Of a DNA stretch of 16,885 nt, positions 1 to 7,746 are shown piece by piece. The notes under the pieces were generated by a model, which did no database searches, was not told the origin of the DNA, and was given only the letters and a program-made list of their open reading frames with translations. The first letter of the stretch is position 1, and each line of letters opens with the position of its first letter. The translations under genes were made by a program, and so were the position numbers. The stretch comes from an uncultured Gammaproteobacteria bacterium (GTDB lineage Bacteria; Pseudomonadota; Gammaproteobacteria; Steroidobacterales; GCA-2729495), in contig CALGMY010000241.1 in assembly GCA_937958785.1 (NCBI GenBank), positions 1 to 16,885 of the forward strand. The letters are read 5' to 3'.

Positions 1-500
1 TCCTCGTTGACCGGATCGAGGAGTGCGGCGAAGCGGTACCAGCGGGCGGCGGCCGCATAGTCCCGGGCAACGCCCTGCCCCGTCGCATGCAGGTAGGCGA
101 GGCCGGCCTGCCCCGCCGAGTAGCCCGCCTCGGCGGACTTCAGGTACCAGTCGGCGGCCTCGTCCGCATCCGCCGCCACGCCCTGGCCGTTCAGGTAGGC
201 ATGGCCCAGCGCGGCGGCGGCCAGGGCATTGCCCTGGTCGGCGGCCGCGCGAAACAGGCGCAGGGCCTCGGCCGGATCCCGGGGCACGCCTTCCCCGCGG
301 GCGCGCAGCACGCCCAGGTTGTACTGGGCACCGGCGTCGCCGGCGGCGGCCAGGGGCGCGAGCAGGGCCGCGGCGGTCGCCGGGTCCCCGCGCTTCAGGG
401 CCGCGATGGCGGCGTTGAAGTCCGCGGCCGGCTGGGCGAGCGGGGCCGTCGCCGCAAGCAGCAGCGCCAGCGTGGCGGCCTTCAGGAAGCGGGTGATCAT
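1..500 (-). CDS. Sel1-repeat exported protein, C-terminus cut by window edge
   Basis: A leftward frame opens with ATG at 500-498 and has no stop before the window edge (166 codons seen). Residues 1-23 look like a signal peptide (MITRFLKAATLALLLAATAP, then L-A-Q). From about residue 55 it contains Sel1-type repeats of about 36 residues, each with A-x-x-x-L-G-x-x-Y/R, G-x-G-V-x-x-D and a following W-Y or L-F helix (for example G-Q-G-V-A-A-D-A-D-E-A-A-D-W-Y). Sel1 repeats are TPR-like helical pairs that bind proteins in periplasmic or signalling roles, so a periplasmic adaptor is likely but the partner is unknown. Its ATG overlaps the TGA of the upstream DUF808 gene (ATGA), and no clear Shine-Dalgarno precedes it, so translational coupling is expected. 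At least three repeats are visible; the real end lies outside the window. Confidence 0.85.
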   Translation of the reverse strand, partial: MITRFLKAATLALLLAATAPLAQPAADFNAAIAALKRGDPATAAALLAPLAAAGDAGAQYNLGVLRARGEGVPRDPAEALRLFRAAADQGNALAAAALGHAYLNGQGVAADADEAADWYLKSAEAGYSAGQAGLAYLHATGQGVARDYAAAARWYRFAALLDPVNE

Positions 501-1405
501 CGGGAGGGAAGGATAACGGACTTCGCCGCCACCACGATCGCCCCGGCCACGATGCCGGTCACCGCGTCCGCCACCAGGGAGAGCAGCAGCGGCACCGCGG
601 AGGCAGCGGCCAGCGCCTGGACCGCGTGATGCAGCGGCGCGATGCCGTGGCCGATGATCCCGCCGCCCACCAGGAACATGGCGGCAGTGCCGGCCACCGA
701 CAGCCCCTTCATGAGCCAGGGCGCGAGGCGCAGGATGCCGGCGCCGAGGGCCCGCTGGGCCCGGGCGGCGGCACCGTCCCCGGCCTGGCGGAGCAGGTGC
801 AGTCCCCCGTCGTCCAGCTTCACGATGCCGGCCACGAGGCCATAGACCCCCACGGTCATGAGCAGCGCGATGCCCACCAGCACGCCCACCCGCTGGGGCA
901 GCGGCGCCGTCGCGACCGTGCCGAGGGAGATGACGATGATCTCGGCGGACAGGATGAAGTCCGTGCGGATCGCGCCCTTGATCTTGTCCTTCTCGAGGGC
1001 CACCAGGTCGACGGCGGGATCGGCCACGGCCCGGGCGAGTTCGCTCGCGTGGGCCTCGTCGGCGGCGGTGCGACGGCGGAACACGTGCACCAGCTTCTCG
1101 ACGCCCTCGTAGCAGAGGAAGGCGCCGCCCAGCATGAGCAGGGGCGTGATGAGCCAGGGCACGAGGGCGCTGATGGCCAGCGCCGCCGGCACCAGGATGG
1201 CCTTGTTGACGAGGGAGCCCTTCGCCACGGCCCAGACCACGGGCAGTTCCCGGTCGGCCGCCACCCCGCTCACCTGCTGGGCATTCAGCGCCAGGTCGTC
1301 CCCCAGCACCCCGGAGGTCTTCTTGGCCGCGACCTTGGTGAGGACCGAAACGTCGTCGAGGATCGTCGTGATGTCGTCGAGAAGCGCGAGCAGGCTGCTA
1401 GCCAC
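497..1405 (-). CDS. DUF808 (YedI-like) inner-membrane protein
   Basis: This 302-residue protein opens with MASSLLALLDDITTILDDVS, followed by V-A-A-K-K-T-S-G-V-L-G-D-D-L-A-L-N-A. I recognise this as the conserved start of the DUF808/YedI family. Several hydrophobic segments follow: around residues 70-100, a pair near 155-210, one near 235-260 and a glycine-rich one near 275-298. It should be a polytopic inner-membrane protein. The family's biochemical role is not established and I assign none. The start is GTG (complement of 1403-1405), chosen because the family N-terminus begins exactly there. The codon touches the first base of the inverted-repeat element at 1405-1481, which therefore replaces the usual ribosome-binding region; no good Shine-Dalgarno is visible. 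The gene ends by ATGA overlap with the Sel1 gene, so the two form an operon. Confidence 0.9.
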   Translation of the reverse strand: MASSLLALLDDITTILDDVSVLTKVAAKKTSGVLGDDLALNAQQVSGVAADRELPVVWAVAKGSLVNKAILVPAALAISALVPWLITPLLMLGGAFLCYEGVEKLVHVFRRRTAADEAHASELARAVADPAVDLVALEKDKIKGAIRTDFILSAEIIVISLGTVATAPLPQRVGVLVGIALLMTVGVYGLVAGIVKLDDGGLHLLRQAGDGAAARAQRALGAGILRLAPWLMKGLSVAGTAAMFLVGGGIIGHGIAPLHHAVQALAAASAVPLLLSLVADAVTGIVAGAIVVAAKSVILPSR

Positions 1406-1481
1406 GAAAAGGTACCGGACACTTAGTTATTTAGTTATTGTCGCTCAATAACTAACGAAACTGGTGTCCGGTACCTTTTCG
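1405..1481. repeat. REP-like nested inverted repeat (77 bp)
   Basis: The outer arms are a perfect 18-bp inverted repeat, CGAAAAGGTACCGGACAC at 1405-1422 and its complement at 1464-1481, each containing the 6-bp palindrome GGTACC. Inside lies a second perfect inverted repeat, TTAGTTATTG (1431-1440) and CAATAACTAA (1446-1455), around the loop TCGCT. The core is AT-rich in a very GC-rich region, and TTAGTTAT is directly repeated at 1423-1438. The element sits between the stop of the PEP-CTERM gene and the GTG start of DUF808, both leftward. Architecture resembles REP/REPIN or MITE-like elements mobilised by RAYT-type transposases; no transposase is present here. It may also act as a terminator or transcript-stability hairpin. 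Confidence 0.8.
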
Positions 1482-1500
1482 GGTACCTATTGGCGACGTT

Positions 1501-2154
1501 TCAGCCGGGTCGGCGCAGCCAGCCGAGCAGCCCGAGGGCCGAGCCGAACAGCCAGGCGGCCGCAGGTACCGGCACGACCGTCATGCCGGGGCCGATCAGG
1601 AATTCCTGCACATCGATGGACTGCTGGACCAGCGGGTTCGGCGTAACCACGCGCATGACGGCGGACCAGTTGAAGGCATCGTGGGCGCCGCCGGTGGCGA
1701 CCGTATACCAGGCGGAAGCGCCAGCCCCCACCAGTGCGTAGGCGGGCGACATGATCTTCCAGATGGCCTCCTGGATGTCCGCCTGCCCCGCGTAGTCGTT
1801 GGGCGCCAGCGTGCCGATCTGGCTGTAGAGCCAGCCGGCCTGGCTGTACTTCGCGAGGGTGGCAGCCGTGGAGGGACTGTTGAACTTGCCCACGGCACCG
1901 CCCTGGATGTCGGTGTAGGTGAGGACGTCCGCTGTCCAGGTGACGGGCGGGTTGACCGTACTGTAGCGGGCATCGCAGAGGCCAAGGATGCCTAGGCCGT
2001 CGATGGTGAGGGAATAGAAGCCGGCGTAGACCCCTCCCCGGTTGACCGAGTTGGCCACCCCGTTGAAGGTGACGGACGCTGCGTCGGCCACGCCGAACGC
2101 CGCGAGCAGGACGGCGGCCAGGAGGCCGCGCAGGGCTGGGATTCTGGATTTCAC
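1501..2154 (-). CDS. PEP-CTERM sorting domain protein
   Basis: A 217-residue exported protein. Residues 1-25 form a signal peptide (M-K-S-R-I-P-A-L-R then a hydrophobic run ending A-D-A). The C-terminus carries VPVPAAAWLFGSALGLLGWL followed by R-R-P-G: a PEP-CTERM signal (P-x-P motif, one transmembrane helix, short Arg cluster). In known systems such tails are recognised by an exosortase, which removes the helix and releases or attaches the protein at the surface in association with exopolysaccharide. The middle is unremarkable, Ser/Thr/Ala/Gly-rich and matches no domain I can name. The start is GTG at 2154, picked because it gives an intact signal peptide; G-A-G-G-G lies just upstream. It diverges from the SCO gene across about 150 bp. 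No exosortase gene is visible. Confidence 0.9.
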   Translation of the reverse strand: MKSRIPALRGLLAAVLLAAFGVADAASVTFNGVANSVNRGGVYAGFYSLTIDGLGILGLCDARYSTVNPPVTWTADVLTYTDIQGGAVGKFNSPSTAATLAKYSQAGWLYSQIGTLAPNDYAGQADIQEAIWKIMSPAYALVGAGASAWYTVATGGAHDAFNWSAVMRVVTPNPLVQQSIDVQEFLIGPGMTVVPVPAAAWLFGSALGLLGWLRRPG

Positions 2155-2265
2155 GGTGGGACCCTCGGTCTGGTTGTGGTTGTCGCCGCCCGGGCCCCAC
2201 CCCGCCTGCGGTTGGGCTGCTGCCAGCCCGGGGCATAGACTAGCGAACCGGAACCGGGCAGACCA

Positions 2266-2281
2266 TCACCCACATGGGTGA
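2266..2281. promoter_or_regulatory. Palindrome TCACCC-N4-GGGTGA, candidate operator
   Basis: TCACCCACATGGGTGA is a 7-bp-arm palindrome with a 2-nt centre. It lies 25 bp before the SCO start codon, in the divergent gap with the PEP-CTERM gene. The same palindrome with a different centre (TCACCCGTTCGGGTGA) occurs at 13729-13744 before the dockerin relic and cohesin-like gene. Two-fold symmetry and recurrence suggest a dimeric regulator site; the regulator is unknown. Confidence 0.5.
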
Positions 2282-2306
2282 CACGGGCATGACATAAGCA
2301 TTACCG

Positions 2307-3455
2307 ATGAACGGCATCAGCACCCTCATCCGCGCCAACCTACGGCTGCCGGTCTTCCTCCCGCTGCTCGGGCTAGCCCTCGCCACCACCTGGTACGGCC
2401 TCGGGCCATCACTCACCCGCTTCGCCGAGCTGACCGGCGGCCGCTTCGTCGACATGCAGCCGGCACTCAGTGCGGCGGACCTGCTGGCCCAGGTCACGGC
2501 CTACGACCCGGCGACGGTGCGCTATTACCTCGGCTGGCTGGTTTTCGACATGGCCTGGCCCTTCCTGACCTACACCGCGATGCTGTTCATTACTGCCTGG
2601 CTGCTGCCCTTTGCCGGCCCGGCCTGGCCACCGCGGCTGCCCTGGTTGGTGGCGATGGCCTGCGCGACCGTACTCATGGACTGGACGGAAAATGCAGGCT
2701 TCGCGGCCCTCACCCTCGGCACCCCGGAACCGGCCCTCGTCGCCCTGCTGGCTGTGGCCGCCCACCGGGGGAAGCTCCTCTGCAACCTGCTCTTCAACCT
2801 GGGCTTCATCGCGGCGCTGCTGACGGCGGTCACGGCCCGGCTGCGCCTGCTGGTGACCGTCCTGGCCGTCGCGATGGCGGTCTTCGCCCACGCCCCGGCG
2901 GTGGCCTCGGCGCCAGACCCGGCCGTCGCCCTGACGGAGCCGCCCCAGCCCATCGCCGACTTCACCCTCACCGACCAGACGGGCAAGCCCTTCGCCCTGG
3001 GCCGCCTGAAGGGCCGCCCGGTGCTGGTCTTCTTCGGCTTCACGAATTGCCCGGACGCCTGCCCCTCGGCCATGGCGAAGCTGCTGGCGGTCAGCCGGTC
3101 GGAGGATCCCGCCGTCCGGGAAACCCGGGTGGTCTTCATCAGCACCGACGGGGACCGGGACACGCCCCCGGTCCTGCGCCAGTACCTGGCCGGCCTGTCG
3201 CCGGACTTCATCGGCCTCACCGGCCCGCCGAAGGAGGTCAGCCGGGTGGCGGGCCAGTTCGCCGCGGTCTTCTTCCGCGGGCGCGCCGCGGACAGCGCCG
3301 GCAACTACCTGGTCGAGCACTCGGACCAGATCTACCTGCTGGACCGGGCCGGCAACCTGCGCGCCACCTTCTTCGATCCACCCGTGGCGACCCTGGCCCG
3401 GGTGACCGGTCAGGTGGCCCGGGAGGCCATTTCACATAACACCCCCAGGCCGTGA
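2307..3455 (+). CDS. Fusion: multi-pass membrane domain plus SCO1/SenC thioredoxin-like copper protein
   Basis: 382 residues in two parts. Residues 1 to about 205 contain four or five hydrophobic helices (near 13-32, 80-105, 113-130, 143-175 and 182-205) with no family I can name. Residues 218-382 are a SCO1/SenC domain: F-T-L-T-D-Q-T-G near 222, F-F-G-F-T-N-C-P-D-A-C-P with Cys248 and Cys252 (CxxxC), F-I-S-T-D-G-D-R-D-T-P, and the third copper ligand His338 in V-E-H-S-D-Q-I-Y-L-L-D. SCO proteins bind copper and help assemble the CuA centre of cytochrome oxidase or act as thiol reductases. Ordinary SCO proteins have a single N-terminal anchor of about 200 residues total; the large membrane half is unusual. 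It lies 111 bp before a copper-radical oxidase on the same strand, so delivering copper to that enzyme is plausible. The ATG has a poor Shine-Dalgarno. Confidence 0.88.
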   Translation: MNGISTLIRANLRLPVFLPLLGLALATTWYGLGPSLTRFAELTGGRFVDMQPALSAADLLAQVTAYDPATVRYYLGWLVFDMAWPFLTYTAMLFITAWLLPFAGPAWPPRLPWLVAMACATVLMDWTENAGFAALTLGTPEPALVALLAVAAHRGKLLCNLLFNLGFIAALLTAVTARLRLLVTVLAVAMAVFAHAPAVASAPDPAVALTEPPQPIADFTLTDQTGKPFALGRLKGRPVLVFFGFTNCPDACPSAMAKLLAVSRSEDPAVRETRVVFISTDGDRDTPPVLRQYLAGLSPDFIGLTGPPKEVSRVAGQFAAVFFRGRAADSAGNYLVEHSDQIYLLDRAGNLRATFFDPPVATLARVTGQVAREAISHNTPRP

Positions 3456-3487
3456 CGGCAGTCCCGGTTTGCCCGCCCGGCCTGGAC

Positions 3488-3539
3488 AGCCCCGGGCCGC
3501 ACGGGGCTATGCTTGGCCAACGGGCCGGCCAACGGCCCG
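3488..3539 (+). other. Two hairpins in the SCO-oxidase intergenic leader
   Basis: Hairpin 1 has arms AGCCCC (3488-3493) and GGGGCT (3503-3508). Hairpin 2 has 7-bp arms CGGGCCG (3521-3527) and CGGCCCG (3533-3539) with loop GCCAA. No T-tract follows either, so an intrinsic terminator is not supported; a leader structure or attenuating stem before the oxidase start at 3567 is possible. The sequence GGGGCTATGCTTGG between them could hold a -10-like TATGCT. Confidence 0.35.
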
Positions 3540-3566
3540 ATAACAACAAGAAGAAGTAGAAGAACC

Positions 3567-6500
3567 ATGCCCATGCCGAGGACGCGCACTGCCGTGCGGC
3601 CGCTGATGCTTGCCCTGCTCGTGCTGGCGGGCGGCGCGGCCCGCGCCGACAACGTGAACGGGACATGGTCCAGCGTGCACAACTGGCCGCTGATCCCCAT
3701 CCACGCGGTGCTGCTGCCGGATGAGCGCATCCTCTCCTACGGCAGCACGGCCAGCGGCGTCCAGAGCGGCAGGTTCATCTACGACGTGTGGGACCCGGCG
3801 GGCGGCCTCTCGGGCGGCCACCTGACCCTGCCCAACCAGACCGTCACCGACATCTTCTGCAGCTCCCAGATCGTCCTGCCCGGGGGCAGCGGCGTCTTCA
3901 TTGCGGGCGGCGACGTGTGGAACGGCAGCCAGGTGCTGAACAGTGCCAATCCCAACACCAACTTCTACCAGCTGTCGAACAACACGCTGACCGCCCAGAA
4001 CAACATGAACCGGCCCCGGTGGTACTCCACGTCCACCGTACTCCCGAACGGAGAGATCTACGTGCAGGGCGGCTCGTCCGGCGGTGACCGCCCGGAGGTA
4101 CGCCAGGCGAACGGCACTTTCCGCCTGCTCACCGGCGCGAACACCTCGTCGCTGGACACCACCTACCCCCGGAATTTCGTGGCGCCGAACGGGATCATCT
4201 TCGGCTACGACAGCGGCGGGAGGATGTACAACATCAACCCGGCCAACACCGGCACGTACACGAGCCGGGGCACCTTCACGGGCCCGACGGGCGCGGACGC
4301 CGGCGCCGCCATGTACCGGCCCGGCAAGATCCTGCAGTTCGGCGGCAACTCCAACCAGTCCCGCGTCATCGACATCACCGGCGCGACGCCCGTGGTCACC
4401 AACAGCGGCAACCTGCTGGTGAAGCGGGTCATCGTGAACGCCACGGTGCTGGCCGACGGCAAGGTCCTCGCCATCGGGGGCAGCGGCGTCTGGAACTCGC
4501 TCACCGGCGTCACCAAGTATGCGGAGATCTGGAATCCCGACACCGGGGTGTGGACCCAGCACGCCAGCGGCGCGAAGTCCCGGCTGTACCACTCGGTCTC
4601 GCTGCTGCTGCCGGACGCCAGCGTGCTGGTCGGTGGCGGCGGTGCCAACAGCCCCACCACCAGCCTCCCGGAAAACAATAACAACATCGAGATCTACTAC
4701 CCGCCCTACCTGTACGCCCCCGGCGGCGGCTTCGCGCCACGGCCCATCATCACCAGCGCCCCCACCGCCGTGGCCATCGGCGAGACCTTCCCCGTGGACT
4801 TCGCCGGCAGCGGCCCGCCGACCCGCGTCGCCCTGGTGAAGACGGGCTCGGTGACCCACAACTGGAATATGGACCAGCGCTTCGTCGAGACGACCTTCAA
4901 CGTGACCGGGAACCGGGTGATGGTGCAGGCCCCGACCAAGGCGGCCGACGCGCCGCCGGGGTTCTACATCCTGTTCCTGCTGAACGCGGCCGGCACGCCG
5001 TCGGTGGGCAAGATCGTCGAGATCCCGGTGGCGGGCAACCAGAACCCGGCCGTCACGCCGGTGCTGACCTCGCCGGGGAACCGCAACGGGCCGCAGGGCA
5101 CGGCCGTGAACCTGCAGCTCGTGGCCACCGACCCGAACGGCGACGAACTCGGCTACGCGGCCAGCGGCCTGCCGCCCGGGCTCGGCATCAATCCGAACAC
5201 CGGCCTCATCAGCGGCGTGCCAACCACCCCGGGCAATTACAACGTGGTGCTGTCCGCCAGCGACGGTGTGAACACGGCGAGCGCCAACATCTCCTGGCAG
5301 ATCACGGCCATCGCTCCGCTGGTACTGGACCCGCTCCCCCAGCCGGCGCCTGTCGTGCACGGCAGCACGGTGAACTTCGCGGGCGTGGTGACGAACGGGG
5401 TGAACCCGCTGTACCGCTGGTACTTCGACGACGGCACGCCGGTGACCGACTGGTCCAGCTCGCCGTCCATCAGCCACGTGTTCACCGGTCCCGGCGTCTA
5501 CTACGTGACCCTCACGGTCACCGATGCCCGGGGCGTGCAGCAGCTCAGCACGGTCCCGGTGACCGTGCACTTCCCGCTCACCGCGGACCAGCCGGCCGCC
5601 TCGGGAAGCCTGGCCCGCACCCCCAACGGCCGGCTGTGGGTCGTGAACCCGGACAACGACTCGGTGAGCGTGTTCAACACGGCCACCAACGCCCGCCTCG
5701 CCGAGGTCGACGTGCAGGCGGCGCCCCGGGCCGTCGCCGTGGCACCGGACGGCAGCGTCTGGGTGACGAACAAGCAGGCGGCGTCCATCAGCGTCATCGA
5801 TGCGGCGAGCCTCGCCGTGACCGCGACCATCGCCCTGCCCCGGGCCTCCCAGCCCTTCGGCATCGTCTTCGCCAACGCCGGTGGCGCCGGCTACGTGGCC
5901 CTGGAGGGCCTGGGCCGCGTGCTCAGGCTGGACGTGGCCACCCGCCAGGTGACCGGCCAGGTGGACGTGGGCCCGAACCCGCGGCACCTCGCCATCAGCG
6001 GCGACGGTACCGCGCTGTACGTCTCCCGCTTCATCACCGCGCCCCTGCCCGGCGAGGACACGGCCCTCGTGCTGCCCGGCACGGCGGGCGGCGAGGTGGT
6101 GGAGGTCGCACCCGCCTCCCTGCAGGTGGTGCGCACCATCGTGCTGCGCCACTCGTCGGTGCCGGACAGCGACGTCACCGGCAGCGGCGTGCCGAACTAC
6201 CTGGGCGCGGCGGTGATTTCCCCGGACGGCACCCAGGCGCTGGTGCCTTCCAAGCAGGACAACCTCCAGCGGGGCACGCTGCGCAACGGCCTCAACCTCA
6301 ACTTCCAGAACACGGTGCGGGCGGTGACGTCCCGGGTGCTCACCGGGACCGGCAGCGAGGACCTCGCCCGCCGGGTGGACCACGACAACTCCAGCGTGGC
6401 GAGCGCCGTGGCCTTCGACGCCCTCGGCGTGTACGCCTTCGTCGCCCTGGAGACCAGCCGGGAGGTGGCGGTGATCGGCGCCCACACGGGCTGGCAGGTG

Positions 6501-7736
6501 CTGCGCCTCGACGCCGGCCGGGCGCCCCAGGGCGTGCTGGTCTCGCCGGACAACAGCCGCCTGTACGTCAGCAACTTCATGGACCGGACGGTGGACGTGT
6601 ACGACCTCACGCCCCTCACCGGCTCCGGCATCGCGAGCGTGCCCCACCTCGCCACGCTCCAGTCCGTGACCACCGAAGCCCTGGACCCGCAGGTGCTGCT
6701 CGGCAAGCAGCACTTCTACGACGCCCGGGACCCGCGCCTCGCCCTGGACCGCTACATGAGTTGCGCGGCCTGCCACAACGATGGCGACAGTGACGGCCGC
6801 ACCTGGGACCTCACGGGCATGGGCGAGGGCCTGCGCAACACCATCGCGCTGCGGGGCCGCGCCGCCGGCCAGGGCTTCCTGCACTGGAGCAACAACTTCG
6901 ACGAGCTGCAGGACTTCGAGGGCCAGATCCGGGGCCTCTCGGGTGGCACGGGCCTGATGGGGGACATCGATTTCTTCGCCGGCACCCGCAGCCAGACCCT
7001 GGGCGACCCGAAGGCCGGTATCAGCGCGGACCTCGACGCCCTCGCCGCCTACGTGGCCTCGCTGGATGCCTTCGCGCCGAGCCCGCTCCGCAACGGCGAC
7101 GGCAGCCTGACCGCCCTCGCGGTCCAGGGCCGGGAGATCTTCGCGGAGAAGAACTGCGCGGCCTGCCACGGGGGCAGCGACTACACCGTGAGCGCGGCCA
7201 ACAACCTGTTCGACGTGGGCACGCTGAAGCCCGCCAGCGGCCAGCGCCTCGCGGGCCCGCTCACCGGCATCGACGTGCCGACCCTGCGGGACGCCTGGGC
7301 GACGGCGCCGTACCTGCACGACGGCTCGGCGCCGACCCTCGCGGCGGCGATCGAGGCCCACGCCGGACTCGACATCCCGGCGGTTGACCTGCCGGCCCTG
7401 GTGGCCTACGTCGAGCAGATCGGCGGCGACGAGGGCCCGGCACCCGTCAGCGACGAGGACGGCGATGGCATGGTGCTGGCGCTGGACAACTGCATCGCGG
7501 TGGCGAACCCGGACCAGTTCGACGGCGACGGTGACGGCTACGGCAACGCCTGCGACGGGGACCTGAACAACAACGGCGTGATCAACGCCCAGGACCTGAC
7601 CCTGTTCCGGTCCCTGCTCGGCACCTCGAGCTCCATCGCCGACCTGAACCACAGCGGCACGGTGAATGCCCAGGACACGGTGCTGATGCGCCGGATGCTG
7701 GGCGGCACGCCGGGACCGTCGGGGATAGCACCCTAG
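3567..7736 (+). CDS. Exported copper-radical oxidase / YVTN propeller / dihaem cytochrome c / dockerin-like fusion
   Basis: 1389 residues; start at 3567 gives a signal peptide (MPMPRTRTAVRP, hydrophobic run, A-R-A-D). Domains in order: galactose/glyoxal oxidase-like kelch propeller (about 30-390) and its DUF1929 cap (392-490). The AA5 copper-site motifs are all present: Cys98 (D-I-F-C), Tyr153 (R-W-Y-S), Tyr341-His342 (L-Y-H-S-V-S-L-L-L-P-D) and His431 (V-T-H-N-W). Then a putative Ig domain (491-584), PKD domain (586-668), YVTN-type propeller (about 675-1025) and a cytochrome c peroxidase/MauG-like region with two haem sites, C-A-A-C-H at 1066-1070 and 1197-1201, plus V-P-T-L-R-D and Y-L-H-D-G-S. 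TSP3 calcium repeats (about 1295-1330) and two dockerin-like loops ending G-T-P-G-P-S-G-I-A-P close it. The oxidase likely makes an aldehyde or acid from an alcohol or aldehyde; the substrate is unknown. The upstream 19th codon choice is preferred over the frame's first ATG at 3513, which lacks a signal peptide. Confidence 0.88.
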   Translation: MPMPRTRTAVRPLMLALLVLAGGAARADNVNGTWSSVHNWPLIPIHAVLLPDERILSYGSTASGVQSGRFIYDVWDPAGGLSGGHLTLPNQTVTDIFCSSQIVLPGGSGVFIAGGDVWNGSQVLNSANPNTNFYQLSNNTLTAQNNMNRPRWYSTSTVLPNGEIYVQGGSSGGDRPEVRQANGTFRLLTGANTSSLDTTYPRNFVAPNGIIFGYDSGGRMYNINPANTGTYTSRGTFTGPTGADAGAAMYRPGKILQFGGNSNQSRVIDITGATPVVTNSGNLLVKRVIVNATVLADGKVLAIGGSGVWNSLTGVTKYAEIWNPDTGVWTQHASGAKSRLYHSVSLLLPDASVLVGGGGANSPTTSLPENNNNIEIYYPPYLYAPGGGFAPRPIITSAPTAVAIGETFPVDFAGSGPPTRVALVKTGSVTHNWNMDQRFVETTFNVTGNRVMVQAPTKAADAPPGFYILFLLNAAGTPSVGKIVEIPVAGNQNPAVTPVLTSPGNRNGPQGTAVNLQLVATDPNGDELGYAASGLPPGLGINPNTGLISGVPTTPGNYNVVLSASDGVNTASANISWQITAIAPLVLDPLPQPAPVVHGSTVNFAGVVTNGVNPLYRWYFDDGTPVTDWSSSPSISHVFTGPGVYYVTLTVTDARGVQQLSTVPVTVHFPLTADQPAASGSLARTPNGRLWVVNPDNDSVSVFNTATNARLAEVDVQAAPRAVAVAPDGSVWVTNKQAASISVIDAASLAVTATIALPRASQPFGIVFANAGGAGYVALEGLGRVLRLDVATRQVTGQVDVGPNPRHLAISGDGTALYVSRFITAPLPGEDTALVLPGTAGGEVVEVAPASLQVVRTIVLRHSSVPDSDVTGSGVPNYLGAAVISPDGTQALVPSKQDNLQRGTLRNGLNLNFQNTVRAVTSRVLTGTGSEDLARRVDHDNSSVASAVAFDALGVYAFVALETSREVAVIGAHTGWQVLRLDAGRAPQGVLVSPDNSRLYVSNFMDRTVDVYDLTPLTGSGIASVPHLATLQSVTTEALDPQVLLGKQHFYDARDPRLALDRYMSCAACHNDGDSDGRTWDLTGMGEGLRNTIALRGRAAGQGFLHWSNNFDELQDFEGQIRGLSGGTGLMGDIDFFAGTRSQTLGDPKAGISADLDALAAYVASLDAFAPSPLRNGDGSLTALAVQGREIFAEKNCAACHGGSDYTVSAANNLFDVGTLKPASGQRLAGPLTGIDVPTLRDAWATAPYLHDGSAPTLAAAIEAHAGLDIPAVDLPALVAYVEQIGGDEGPAPVSDEDGDGMVLALDNCIAVANPDQFDGDGDGYGNACDGDLNNNGVINAQDLTLFRSLLGTSSSIADLNHSGTVNAQDTVLMRRMLGGTPGPSGIAP

Positions 7737-7740
7737 GAGG
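7735..7740 (+). promoter_or_regulatory. Strong Shine-Dalgarno of the DUF1428 gene
   Basis: AGGAGG lies 6 nt before the ATG at 7747 and its first bases are shared with the TAG stop of the oxidase gene. This implies termination-reinitiation coupling between the two genes. Confidence 0.75.
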
Positions 7741-7746
7741 CCTGCC

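Noticed and set aside
3488..3539. Intrinsic terminator between the SCO and oxidase genes
   Set aside because: The hairpins lack a following T-tract, and the genes are in the same direction and likely functionally linked.
3513..3566. Start of the oxidase gene at 3513
   Set aside because: It adds 18 residues before a complete signal peptide and overlaps a leader hairpin; the ATG at 3567 fits better.
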